Below the pieces are notes generated by a model, which worked only from the letters and a program-made list of their open reading frames with translations, had not been told where the DNA came from and did no database searches. DNA of 64,000 nt from Ruegeria sp. THAF57. Its GTDB lineage: Bacteria; Pseudomonadota; Alphaproteobacteria; Rhodobacterales; Rhodobacteraceae. The position numbers and the translations under genes are program-made. Location: NCBI RefSeq assembly GCF_903914075.1, contig NZ_CAIWNQ010000003.1, forward strand, positions 434,001 through 498,000. The letters run 5' to 3'. Below, one piece after another: positions 42,060 through 49,844 of this stretch. The number at the start of each line of letters is the position of its first letter. Within the stretch, counting starts at the first letter, position 1.

Positions 42060-42254
42060 TCAGAAAGGGCAGTAGCGCGTTTGCAGCGGAGGCGGAGCCG
42101 TCACTACCTGCTGATGGGGGAGGATCGCCCGCTCTACGTCAACAGACCAAGCGTTAGCATCGGTCTTGCGGTCAAAGGTCCGCGCCTTGTATACGCCTTT
42201 CTTGCGCACTTGGGCGCGGTATTTCCCAGAGGGCAAACGTGTGATAGTGGCCAC
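42060..42254 (-). pseudogene. Integrase N-terminal stump next to dusA
   Basis: From GTG 42254 the frame reads MATITRLPSGKYRAQVRKKG followed by YKARTFDRKTDANAWSVDVE, the typical arm-binding N-terminus of a phage-type tyrosine integrase. After about 45 residues it passes into unrelated sequence and stops at 42060. Core-binding and catalytic domains are gone. Position beside the rebuilt dusA 5' end fits a DusA-type integrase. It is inactive, which explains why the island is fixed. Confidence 0.75.
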
Positions 42255-42255
42255 G

Positions 42256-42330
42256 GTGTGCAATTCCTGTGCAGTTGAAATCAAACCACATGCAAGGAAT
42301 TTACAAGCCGTGTGCAATATGTGTGCAATT
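42256..42330 (+). repeat. Three GTGTGCAAT repeats beside the attachment core
   Basis: GTGTGCAAT occurs at 42256-42264, 42310-42318 and 42321-42329, with a related TGTGCAG at 42268-42274, all within 130 bases of the attR core. Direct repeats of this kind beside att sites usually bind the integrase arm domain or an excisionase. The left end has looser TTTGCAG/TTTGCAAT words near 22969-22988. Confidence 0.6.
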
Positions 42331-42355
42331 TTGGGTCAAAACGGACTGTCAAAGC

Positions 42356-43360
42356 ATGACTAAACCTTTAAAGTATCGTGCAAAATTATCGGTTGCACCC
42401 ATGATGGACTGGACCGATCGGCATTGCCGTTACCTGCATCGGATGCTTAGTTCTCAGACCTTGTTGTACACAGAGATGGTCACCGCCCCGGCGTTGGTGC
42501 GTGGTGGGGCGTTGCATTTGCTGGACTACAACCCGCAAGAGCATCCCGTTGCGCTTCAACTTGGTGGGTCTGACCCGCAGGAACTGGCAATGGCCGCGCG
42601 TTTGGGCGCTGAGGTAGGGTATGATGAAATCAACCTGAATTGCGGCTGCCCCTCGGATCGGGTGCAGTCCGGCACGTTCGGTGCCGTGCTGATGAAAGAC
42701 CCAGATCGCGTCGCGGAGTGCGTGGCCGCGATGCAAGAAGCGGTCGATGTCGAAGTCACGGTCAAGTGTCGGATCGGGGTCGATGAACAAAACCCGGAAG
42801 AGGTCCTGCCCGAATTTTTGACCGCCATCCATGATGCAGGCTGCAAACGCGTGACGATCCACGCGCGCAAGGCGTGGTTGCAGGGGCTTAGCCCTAAGGA
42901 AAATAGGGATATTCCACCGCTGGACTATGATCTCGTCCACCGCATGAAGGCGGAATTCAACGCGCTTCACATCTCGATCAACGGTGGGATTGCCACGCTG
43001 GAGCAAGCGCAGGCCCATCTGGATGCTGGGCTGGATGGGGTCATGATCGGGCGGGCGGCGTATCACCAGCCTACCGAGATTCTGGCCGGGGCAGATCATC
43101 TAATCTTTGGGTCGGGCCAAGTGGCTGATCCGGTTGATGTCGTTCAAAAAATGGTGCCCTATGTCGAGCGGCACCTTGCCGAAGGTGGCCGTTTGCACCA
43201 AATCACGCGTCATATGTTGGGCCTCTTTGCCGGGCGTCCCGGTGCACGGGCTTGGCGGCGAGCTTTGTCCGAAGGCGCGGTGCATGAGGGGGCTGGGCCC
43301 GAGGTTATGTTGCAGGCGCTCGAGCGCGTTGCGCCTTTGGCCGAGGCGGTGGTGAACTAG
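42356..43360 (+). CDS. dusA: tRNA-dihydrouridine synthase A with island-donated N-terminus
   Basis: A 334-residue flavoenzyme that reduces uridines in tRNA D-loops. LSVAPMMDWTDRHCRYLHR starts the barrel, EINLNCGCPSDRVQSGTFGA carries the catalytic Cys, CRIGVDEQNP and HARKAWLQGLSPKENR bind tRNA and flavin, and GGIATLEQAQAHLDAGLDGV with MIGRAAYHQP completes the FMN site. The first 10 residues (MTKPLKYRAK) come from the island, replacing about 20 residues still present at 22820. The protein should be functional. Its transcription must start in island DNA (42255-42355), where no strong consensus promoter is evident. Confidence 0.95.
   Translation: MTKPLKYRAKLSVAPMMDWTDRHCRYLHRMLSSQTLLYTEMVTAPALVRGGALHLLDYNPQEHPVALQLGGSDPQELAMAARLGAEVGYDEINLNCGCPSDRVQSGTFGAVLMKDPDRVAECVAAMQEAVDVEVTVKCRIGVDEQNPEEVLPEFLTAIHDAGCKRVTIHARKAWLQGLSPKENRDIPPLDYDLVHRMKAEFNALHISINGGIATLEQAQAHLDAGLDGVMIGRAAYHQPTEILAGADHLIFGSGQVADPVDVVQKMVPYVERHLAEGGRLHQITRHMLGLFAGRPGARAWRRALSEGAVHEGAGPEVMLQALERVAPLAEAVVN
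42387..42417 (+). repeat. Right attachment repeat (attR) in dusA
   Basis: Partner of 22881-22911: 29 of 31 bases identical, differing at repeat positions 11 and 14. It keeps the DusA reading frame, so insertion leaves the encoded LSVAPMMDWTD unchanged. Confidence 0.9.
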
Positions 43361-43391
43361 GATACGGCGATTAAGCCGGTATGGGGGAAGA

Positions 43392-44216
43392 ATGCCCGAG
43401 ACGATGTTGCTGGCCCAGATGTTGGGCCTTTTGCTTGTGATCGGGGCGCTGGCCGGTGTGCTGGCCGGATTGCTTGGCGTGGGGGGCGGCATCGTTCTGG
43501 TCCCCGCCTTTTTCTATGCTTTTCAAACGCTCGGGTATGGTGGGCCGCAGTTGATGCAATTGTGTCTGGCGACCTCATTGGCGACGATCATCGTGACGTC
43601 GATCCGCTCGGTTCTGGCGCATAACAAGAAAGGTGCCGTGGACTGGGATATCCTGCGTGGCTGGGGGCCGGGGATCGCCATGGGTGCCGTCATTGGCGTG
43701 ATGGTGGCGTCGGCGCTGCGGACCGAAGCGCTTCAGGCTTTGTTTGGTGTTCTTGGGATGGTCATTGGCGCCTATCTGGGACTTGGCAAGTCTGAATGGC
43801 GGCTGGGTGATGCCATGCCCAAAGGTGTCCGCCGGGCCGTTCTGTCGCCCAGCGTCGGGTTTCTGTCCGTGTTGATGGGGATCGGCGGGGGCAGTTTCGG
43901 CGTTCCGCTGATGAGCCTGTTCAACACGCCCATTCACCGTGCCGTGGCAACGGCAGCCGGGTTTGGTGTCATCATCGCAGTTCCGTCTGTTCTTGGGTTC
44001 CTGTTTCTTGATATCGCGCCCGAGCATCGGCCCCCGCTGACGATCGGTGCGGTCAATCTTGTGGCCTTTGCGATCGTTGTTGCCATGACAATGATCACGG
44101 CCCCCTGGGGGGTGAAACTGGCGCACGCGATGGACCCGAAACCTCTGAAACGAGTATTCGCCGTGTTTCTGACACTTGTCGCCCTGAATATGCTGCGTAA
44201 AGCACTGGGACTATGA
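43392..44216 (+). CDS. TauE/SafE-family sulfite/organosulfur exporter
   Basis: A 274-residue inner-membrane protein with about 8 hydrophobic segments. The paired family repeats are visible as GVLAGLLGVGGGIVLVPAFF near the start and SVLMGIGGGSFGVPLMSLF in the second half. TauE/SafE proteins export sulfite, sulfoacetate or related anions. ATG 43392 follows GGGGAAG, 31 bases after dusA. The last codons overlap the start of the next gene (ATGA). The substrate is not identifiable; taurine or sulfite use is common in this bacterial group. Confidence 0.87.
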   Translation: MPETMLLAQMLGLLLVIGALAGVLAGLLGVGGGIVLVPAFFYAFQTLGYGGPQLMQLCLATSLATIIVTSIRSVLAHNKKGAVDWDILRGWGPGIAMGAVIGVMVASALRTEALQALFGVLGMVIGAYLGLGKSEWRLGDAMPKGVRRAVLSPSVGFLSVLMGIGGGSFGVPLMSLFNTPIHRAVATAAGFGVIIAVPSVLGFLFLDIAPEHRPPLTIGAVNLVAFAIVVAMTMITAPWGVKLAHAMDPKPLKRVFAVFLTLVALNMLRKALGL

Positions 44217-44995
44217 GTGATTTTTGGCAATCGGGTTGGGTGAAATTCCCTTTTGATTCGACCCTTGCGGATTGGGTGAAGCATGCCCTTCCCGCCGCCC
44301 GAGCCACGACTTCGGACCCTGCCCATGCCGAGTGGCTGGATTGTGAAGGCACGTGGTTCATCGGTGTGGATGCGCTGGATAATGACGAACAGGGCAGGGT
44401 CGGTCAGTCCGGGGATCTGTCCGGGGCTGCCATGGATTTCATCCGTCAACATTACGGCGACTTGCCACTGCACAAGGGACAGGTTTCGGTCATCTATCCC
44501 GGCTACCCCCGTCCACGGCGCGGTGAAAGTGAGGCGGCTGGTCGGTACAGGTTGAACCGGGATGCCGCCCATGTGGATGGGCTGCGTCCAACGGGCCCCG
44601 ATCGTCGGCGGCGTGTGGATGAGCCACATGCCTGGATTCTTGGTATTCCCCTGACCGAGGTCAGTGATAACGCGTCGCCCATGGTCCTGTGGGAGGGCAG
44701 CCATAGAATTCTGGGGCCCGCGTTTGCCAAGGCGTTGCAAGAAGCGCCGAAAGAAACAATGCACGAAGTCGATATCACTGACATCTACCAGGCCGCCCGC
44801 CGCGAGGTGTTCGAGATGTGCCCCCGTATCGAACTGCCTGCCAAGCCGGGCGAGGCTTATCTGCTGCATCGTCACTGTCTGCACGGCGTAGCGCCATGGC
44901 CTGACAGCGCATCGGCAGGCCCGGATGGACGGATGATCGCCTATTTTCGCCCCGAATTCACTGATGGTGTAGCCGCTTGGATAGAATCCCCGTAA
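44213..44995 (+). CDS. Probable Fe(II)/2OG dioxygenase-like protein
   Basis: A 260-residue protein without a confident family name. DAAHVDGLRP offers a His-x-Asp pair, LLHRHCLHGVAPW a distal His, and RMIAYFRPEF a following Arg, spaced as in PhyH-like 2-oxoglutarate dioxygenases. SPMVLWEGSHRILGP resembles the PhyH strand before the distal His. I infer a dioxygenase fold; the substrate is unknown. The start overlaps the exporter stop, so the two are co-translated and may act on the same compound. No signal peptide is present. Confidence 0.6.
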   Translation: MSDFWQSGWVKFPFDSTLADWVKHALPAARATTSDPAHAEWLDCEGTWFIGVDALDNDEQGRVGQSGDLSGAAMDFIRQHYGDLPLHKGQVSVIYPGYPRPRRGESEAAGRYRLNRDAAHVDGLRPTGPDRRRRVDEPHAWILGIPLTEVSDNASPMVLWEGSHRILGPAFAKALQEAPKETMHEVDITDIYQAARREVFEMCPRIELPAKPGEAYLLHRHCLHGVAPWPDSASAGPDGRMIAYFRPEFTDGVAAWIESP

Positions 44996-45029
44996 CCTCC
45001 GGTCATTGTTCAGGTTAGGAGGTTTTTCG

Positions 45030-45758
45030 ATGATGACGATCCATACGAATTCAGATGGTGCCTTGATCGAAGTTGAATTGTCGGGCGAAATCACCAGCAG
45101 CGATTACAATGACACGCTTATTCCAGCTATCGAAGCAGCGTTGGCCGAGCATGACACGGTCCGTCTGATGGCCGTAGTTCAGCCGGAATTCAAGGGATAC
45201 GACATCGGAGCCGCCTGGTCGGACACCAAACTGGGACTAAGCCATTGGCGCGGGTTTGACCGTATTGCGGTGGTGGCCGATCAGGGGTGGGTGCAGACGA
45301 GCGTTCGGTTTGCCGCCCCGATCATGCCATGCCCGATGCAGGTGTTTGAGCTTTCCGAGATCGAATCTGCCCGACGTTGGATGCGCGAGTCGCTTGGCTC
45401 GATCCATGTGACCGATTTGGGCGGTCCCTGCGTGCAGATCAGTCTGTTGGGCAAGCTGGATCCAGAGGAATATCAGAAGGCCGAGGCGAACCTGGACGCT
45501 TTACTCAGCGCCAAGGACGGTTTTCGTTTGCTGATCGACCTGCGGGAATTTGACGGGTGGCAGGGATTAACCGCATTAGCGGCACATTTCCGTCTTGCGC
45601 GCGGGCATGTTGGTATGCTCGACCGGGCCGCCATTGTTGGCGACAAGGCCTGGCAGCATCTGGCGCAAAGGGTCGCCAGTCATATTCTGGGGGCGAGGAC
45701 GCAGTTTTTCCCGTCGGAAGAGTATCAAAACGCCAAGTCCTGGCTGTCGGCTGGGTAG
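45030..45758 (+). CDS. Tandem SpoIIAA-like (STAS superfamily) protein
   Basis: A 242-residue protein made of two SpoIIAA-like halves. Residues about 1-120 (VELSGEITSSDYNDTLIPAI, then FDRIAVVADQGWVQTSV) and about 125-242 (ISLLGKLDPEEYQKAEANLD, then LDRAAIVGDKAWQHLAQRV) show the same beta-alpha pattern. Single-domain relatives are about 120 residues. The STAS-related fold often binds lipids or nucleotides; no function is established here. ATG 45030 has a strong AGGAGG at 45017-45022. Confidence 0.78.
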   Translation: MMTIHTNSDGALIEVELSGEITSSDYNDTLIPAIEAALAEHDTVRLMAVVQPEFKGYDIGAAWSDTKLGLSHWRGFDRIAVVADQGWVQTSVRFAAPIMPCPMQVFELSEIESARRWMRESLGSIHVTDLGGPCVQISLLGKLDPEEYQKAEANLDALLSAKDGFRLLIDLREFDGWQGLTALAAHFRLARGHVGMLDRAAIVGDKAWQHLAQRVASHILGARTQFFPSEEYQNAKSWLSAG

Positions 45759-46014
45759 CAGAATTCAACCAGTTCGAACCGCTATGTCTTTTGACGTTCA
45801 GTAAGACGTATTGTGTTCTTATTTTTGTTGATTGATGAGTCAACAACGGCCTATGTTGCTGGTGTTTTGCCGTGATACCACTGCGGGAAAACAACAAAGC
45901 TGAAGAGCGCTGCTGCGGGTTGCCACACACCCGACACACGTCGCTGGACTTTACCCCCTCGAAGTTCAGACCGACCCGCGGCAGCGCAGGCTCAGCTAGA
46001 CCAAGCGGGCAGTT

Positions 46015-46248
46015 TCAGGATTTGTTCAATCGGGCCGAGCGACCGCCGCGGCGTTTGGCAAGTTGAGGCTTGCGTGCGGGCAGGGCCTCCATGATCTCGG
46101 CGCGTTCCGAGCTGTCCATCTTGGACCAGCGCGAGATTTCGTCGATGGTGCGGTAGCATCCGGTACAGATACGCTCGGTCGGGTGCACGACGCAGATCTG
46201 GATACAAGGGCTTTCGACCTCATTCCTTTTCCAAACCATGTTCGTCAT
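46015..46248 (-). CDS. DUF1289 family small zinc-finger-like protein
   Basis: A 77-residue protein with the DUF1289 signature: ESPCIQICVVHPTERICTGC followed by YRTIDEISRWSKM. The four Cys residues look like a small metal site. A basic tail rich in Lys/Arg ends it. It begins 15 bases after the ruvX stop and is the third gene of a ccmI-ruvX-DUF1289 operon. Its role is unknown; relatives are widespread in proteobacteria. Confidence 0.88.
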   Translation of the reverse strand: MTNMVWKRNEVESPCIQICVVHPTERICTGCYRTIDEISRWSKMDSSERAEIMEALPARKPQLAKRRGGRSARLNKS

Positions 46249-46263
46249 TGGCGTATTCCGATC

Positions 46264-46728
46264 CTAAAGAAAGCGCAGCCTATCCAGCGCTCCTTGCAAG
46301 ATATAACCAGCAGCGACGTGATCAATAACCTGTCCGCGACGTTTTCGTGTCGTATCCGCCTCTAACAGTGCTTTTTCTGCCGCAACTGTGCTGAGGCGTT
46401 CATCCCAAAACCCGATGGGGATATCCGTCAAACGCGCCATGTTTCGCGCAAATGCACGTGTGGATTGGCAACGCGGACCTTCCGAACCGTCCATGTTCTT
46501 GGGCAGCCCCAGCAAAAGCCCGCCAATTTCGCGGTCTGCGATAAGTTCCAGCAGCCGGGCAGAATCCAGCGTGAATTTCTTTCGCCGCACGGTTTCCAGC
46601 GGGCTGGCAACACCGCGCATTCGGTCGGACACCGCGACACCGATGGTCTTTTCCCCCAGATCAAGCCCCATCAGGGCGGTCATGGGGGGCAGTGACGCGG
46701 CAAAGTCTTCGAATACGTCGTGGATCAT
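46264..46728 (-). CDS. ruvX: Putative Holliday junction resolvase / pre-16S rRNA nuclease YqgF
   Basis: A 154-residue RuvX/YqgF RNase H-like nuclease. LMGLDLGEKTIGVAVSD holds the first catalytic Asp, LLLGLPKNMDGSEGPR the second motif, and GFWDERLSTVAAEKALLEAD the conserved DERLST. The final acid is in VIDHVAAGYILQGAL. The family matures the 16S rRNA 5' end and was proposed as a Holliday resolvase. Its ATG overlaps the ccmI stop (ATGA at 46725-46728). The start could be internal at MTALMGLD, but the coupled ATG is preferred. Confidence 0.92.
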   Translation of the reverse strand: MIHDVFEDFAASLPPMTALMGLDLGEKTIGVAVSDRMRGVASPLETVRRKKFTLDSARLLELIADREIGGLLLGLPKNMDGSEGPRCQSTRAFARNMARLTDIPIGFWDERLSTVAAEKALLEADTTRKRRGQVIDHVAAGYILQGALDRLRFL

Positions 46729-47954
46729 TGCAAAATTCCGGCTCGTTGAGCAGCGGCGGAAAGTGCTTGTAGCGCGCCTTCGTTATCCGCGAAAACGGAC
46801 AGAGATTCTTCATAGATGGCCACCGCGCGGTCCCGATCTCCGACTACGCCGAGGGCATTGATCAATCGCGCCCATTCTTCGGGCGCGCCGCCCTCGGTTG
46901 CCAATCGATCCGACAGCTGGTCGATCATCCCGCGGATCATCTCCTGACGCTCTTCGACGGACAGTTCCGCGGCTGCGTCGATATCATCCTGACTGGGGCC
47001 TGAAGGCGTTGAAGCAGAAGGGATGTCCGGAGGATTGAAGACGCCTGCCCGAAACGCCAGATCATCCAGTTGCGCGCGAATGGCATCGGCCCAAGGTGCC
47101 CCTGCTGGGGAATCCCTCAGGGTGTCCACCCATATGCGGTAAGCGATATCCGGGCGCCCTAGCTGTGCCATCATTTGCCCCAAGTAATACTGCGCCGGGC
47201 CGTGCCGGGGATCGCGGGACAGGGCTTGTCTCAGCGCCTCTTCCGCCTCGGGCGAGACATATCCATTTGCGGCCAGAATCATCATTTCGGCCAAGTGTGA
47301 ATAGGCGTCTGCCGACGCCGTCGAACCAGACAGCTCAATGACGCGCTCCTGCGCCTTGTAGGCCGCAGAAAAGTTTCCTGCATTCGACTCGTGCTGCGCC
47401 AAAAGAACATGACCCTGCAGGTCATCGGGCCGTTCCGCCACGGTGTCGCGCAATTGTTGCAACAAGGTGGCATAGCTTTCGTCCAACTGTGGCCGGGGTG
47501 CAGATGGCAAATCCGCTTCGAACTCAGATTGGCTGGGACGTTCTGCGCGCAAAACCTCGGCTCTTTCTATGCGTTGCGCCAAGGGCTGGTCGGGCAGCCC
47601 GGCGGCCCCTGTCTGTCGATACATCCACGCGCCGCCGCCAACCAGCACGGCTGCCACCACGACAATCGCAACACCCGTGGCCCAGCGGGGTGCGCCGCTT
47701 TGCGTCGTTTGTTTCTGCATCTGTGCGTCGGCTGCCAAAATGCGTCGCGAAATTTCCGTGCGGACGCGTTCCGCGTCGGCCTGAGCGATTACTCCTCTGG
47801 CCAAATCGCGATCAACGCTGGCAAGCTGTTCGCGATAAACGCGCAGGTCGTATGCCGCGGCCGGCTCGCGCGTTTTTTGTCCGCGCAGCATCGAGTAGCC
47901 AAGAAACAACGTGATCAGCAAAGCTGTCAGAATTATAAGGGCCCAGAAGGTCAT
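46725..47954 (-). CDS. ccmI: Cytochrome c biogenesis protein CcmI
   Basis: A 409-residue CcmI that holds apocytochrome c for haem ligation. An N-terminal membrane helix (FWALIILTALLITLFLGYSM) is followed by a cytoplasmic leucine-zipper-like loop (YREQLASVDRDLARGVIAQA), a second helix (GVAIVVVAAVLVGGGAWMY) and a periplasmic TPR domain (HVLLAQHESNAGNFSAAYKA, then DPRHGPAQYYLGQMMAQLGR). ATG 47954 follows GGAGATAC; an upstream in-frame ATG at 48041 has no such site. No other ccm genes are adjacent. Confidence 0.88.
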   Translation of the reverse strand: MTFWALIILTALLITLFLGYSMLRGQKTREPAAAYDLRVYREQLASVDRDLARGVIAQADAERVRTEISRRILAADAQMQKQTTQSGAPRWATGVAIVVVAAVLVGGGAWMYRQTGAAGLPDQPLAQRIERAEVLRAERPSQSEFEADLPSAPRPQLDESYATLLQQLRDTVAERPDDLQGHVLLAQHESNAGNFSAAYKAQERVIELSGSTASADAYSHLAEMMILAANGYVSPEAEEALRQALSRDPRHGPAQYYLGQMMAQLGRPDIAYRIWVDTLRDSPAGAPWADAIRAQLDDLAFRAGVFNPPDIPSASTPSGPSQDDIDAAAELSVEERQEMIRGMIDQLSDRLATEGGAPEEWARLINALGVVGDRDRAVAIYEESLSVFADNEGALQALSAAAQRAGILQ

Positions 47955-48033
47955 TGTATCTCCAAGATGGCTGCTCTGACTTAGACCTCTGCACGGCCAG
48001 AAAAAAGGGACAAATGGCCGCGAACAGACTTCA

Positions 48034-48069
48034 TGTCGCAATAATTGGGGCTATGTCGCAATAGTGCGA
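48034..48069 (+). promoter_or_regulatory. Tandem TGTCGC half-sites ahead of sarcosine oxidase operon
   Basis: TGTCGCAATA occurs at 48034-48043 and 48054-48063, spaced 20 bases. The second lies in a small palindrome, TCGCAATAGTGCGA (48056-48069). Tandem TGTCGC half-sites about two turns apart are the pattern of AraC-family regulators such as Pseudomonas ArgR and its relatives. They sit 80-120 bases before soxB. Confidence 0.6.
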
Positions 48070-48150
48070 TATTACGGCGTTGCGTGGCAGGGGACTATTG
48101 TCGTTACACGGCATATCTTTGGCCAATCACCGAACCGGATGGATTCGCTT

Positions 48151-49395
48151 ATGAAACACTATTCAGCCTTTGCTGTGGCGCGCGAAGCGCTGCGCTATCA
48201 CACCGGATGGGAGCGCGCCTGGCGTTCGCCCGAGCCCAAGAAGAAATACGACGTCATTATCGTTGGCGCTGGTGGTCATGGTCTGGCTACCGCGTATTAC
48301 CTGGGCAAGAACTACGGCATCCAGAATGTAGCCGTGATCGAAAAGGGCTGGCTAGGCGGTGGCAATACCGGCCGGAACACAACCATTATCCGGTCAAACT
48401 ATCTGCAAGATCCTTCGGCGGCGCTGTATGAGAAAGCGCGCGGCTTGTATGAGGACCTGAGTCAGGACCTGAACTATAACGTTATGTTCAGCCCGCGCGG
48501 CGTGATCATGCTGGCACAGACCCAGCACGAAATTCGCGGTTATCAGCGCACGGCACACGCAAATGCTCTGCAAGGCGTAAAAACCGAGTGGATTGGGCCT
48601 GAGCGCGTTAAACAGTTGGTCCCGATCATCAATCTGGATGGTCCGCGTTATCCGGTTCTGGGCGGTCTGTGGCAGGAACGCGGTGGCACCGCGCGCCACG
48701 ATGCGGTGGCCTGGGGCTATGCCCGCGCGTGTTCGGCCATGGGCATGGACATCATCCAGCAATGCGAAGTTACCGGGGTGCGGTCGGACAATGGCCGCGT
48801 GGTTGGCGTTGATACCACCAAAGGTGCGATCGACTGTGAAAAACTGGGTATTGTGGTCGCGGGCCATTCCGGTCAACTAGCTGAGATGGCCGGTTTCCGT
48901 CTGCCGCTTGAGGCTGTGGCGCTGCAAGCGCTGGTGTCTGAGCCGATCAAACCCTGCATGGATGTGGTTGTGATGGCCAACACCGTTCACGGCTATATGT
49001 CGCAATCCGACAAGGGTGAGATGGTGATCGGCGGCGGCACCGACGCCTATAACAACTTCACCCAACGCGGTTCGTTCCACCATATCGAGGAAACCGTGCG
49101 GGCGTTGGTCGAAACTTTCCCGATGATCTCGCGCCTTAAGATGCTGCGCCAATGGGGCGGGATCGTGGACATGACCGGCGACCGCTCGCCAATCCTGTCC
49201 AAGACGCCTCTGCAGGGCTGCTTCATCAATGCGGGCTGGGGCACCGGCGGCTTCAAGGCCATTCCGGGATCGGGTTGGGGCATGGCGCAACTGATGGCCA
49301 CAGGTCATTCACCGCTGACCGAAGCCTTCACGCTGGATCGTTTCAAAGAGGGCCGCTTTATCGACGAAAGCGTTGCCGCCGGGGTGGCGCACTAA
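48151..49395 (+). CDS. soxB: Sarcosine oxidase beta subunit
   Basis: A 414-residue FAD/FMN subunit of heterotetrameric sarcosine oxidase, which demethylates sarcosine to glycine with transfer of the methyl group to tetrahydrofolate. KYDVIIVGAGGHGLATAYYL binds FAD, EKGWLGGGNTGRNTTIIRSN is the hallmark segment around the covalent-FMN His region, and GWGTGGFKAIPGSGWGMAQL the C-terminal flavin site. I chose ATG 48151 (KHYSAFAVAREAL, the usual N-terminus); ATG 48139 is possible. It is first in the soxBDAG operon, with AraC-type half-sites upstream. Confidence 0.93.
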   Translation: MKHYSAFAVAREALRYHTGWERAWRSPEPKKKYDVIIVGAGGHGLATAYYLGKNYGIQNVAVIEKGWLGGGNTGRNTTIIRSNYLQDPSAALYEKARGLYEDLSQDLNYNVMFSPRGVIMLAQTQHEIRGYQRTAHANALQGVKTEWIGPERVKQLVPIINLDGPRYPVLGGLWQERGGTARHDAVAWGYARACSAMGMDIIQQCEVTGVRSDNGRVVGVDTTKGAIDCEKLGIVVAGHSGQLAEMAGFRLPLEAVALQALVSEPIKPCMDVVVMANTVHGYMSQSDKGEMVIGGGTDAYNNFTQRGSFHHIEETVRALVETFPMISRLKMLRQWGGIVDMTGDRSPILSKTPLQGCFINAGWGTGGFKAIPGSGWGMAQLMATGHSPLTEAFTLDRFKEGRFIDESVAAGVAH

Positions 49396-49471
49396 GGGCA
49401 CTGTCCGAGGTGACCACAACACAGAATACTGGTCGGCCCATCTGCCGACCGACCGACAAAAGGATGAACAC

Positions 49472-49801
49472 ATGCTGATCCTGAATTGCCCCTATTGCGG
49501 CGTCGATGCCGAAGAAACCGAACTGGCCGCTGGCGGCGAAGCGCACCTAAAGCGCTTTGGTCCCGGCTCGTCGGATGATGATTTCCACGACTACCTGTTC
49601 ATGCGAGAAAACCCCAAGGGCGTTCACTTGGAACGCTGGCGCCATGCAAATGGCTGTGGCAAATGGTTCCACGCGGCGCGCTGCACAAACACTCTTGAGG
49701 TGTTCGGAACCTATTCGGCGCAGGTGTCTGAACCGCCGCAAGAGATCAAGGACGCCATCACCGCCAAGCGTCCCGGCTGGACCTGGAGAGAGTTCGAATG
49801 A
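49472..49801 (+). CDS. soxD: Sarcosine oxidase delta subunit
   Basis: A 109-residue zinc-binding subunit. MLILNCPYCGVDAEETELAA opens with the zinc Cys pair, and the further ligands fall in ERWRHANGCGKWFHAARC. ATG 49472 follows AAAGGATG. Length and motif order match SoxD closely. It holds the alpha and beta subunits together in the tetramer. The 76-base gap after soxB has no terminator, so transcription continues. Confidence 0.94.
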   Translation: MLILNCPYCGVDAEETELAAGGEAHLKRFGPGSSDDDFHDYLFMRENPKGVHLERWRHANGCGKWFHAARCTNTLEVFGTYSAQVSEPPQEIKDAITAKRPGWTWREFE

Positions 49802-49844
49802 TCCGCCCAGCCAATAATAACTTCGCCTGCGAAAGGTCCGCAAA

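Larger units (their letters stand above)
22881..42417. mobile_element. Genomic island integrated in dusA, carrying inositol catabolism genes
   Basis: The boundaries are the 31-bp direct repeats inside the split and rebuilt dusA gene. The left 3.6 kb holds broken or tiny phage/island-type genes. The centre holds the inositol regulon (26572-41804). The right 0.6 kb holds a tRNA-Val 3' fragment, an integrase stump and repeats next to the core. With no complete recombinase, the island appears fixed in place. Insertion into dusA by a dedicated integrase family is established; inositol cargo in such an island is the unusual part. Whether all cargo arrived in one event is not shown. Confidence 0.85.

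Noticed and set aside
43934..45094. 386-codon minus frame
   Set aside because: Overlaps TauE and the dioxygenase-like gene, both with coupled starts and motifs; the minus frame has neither.
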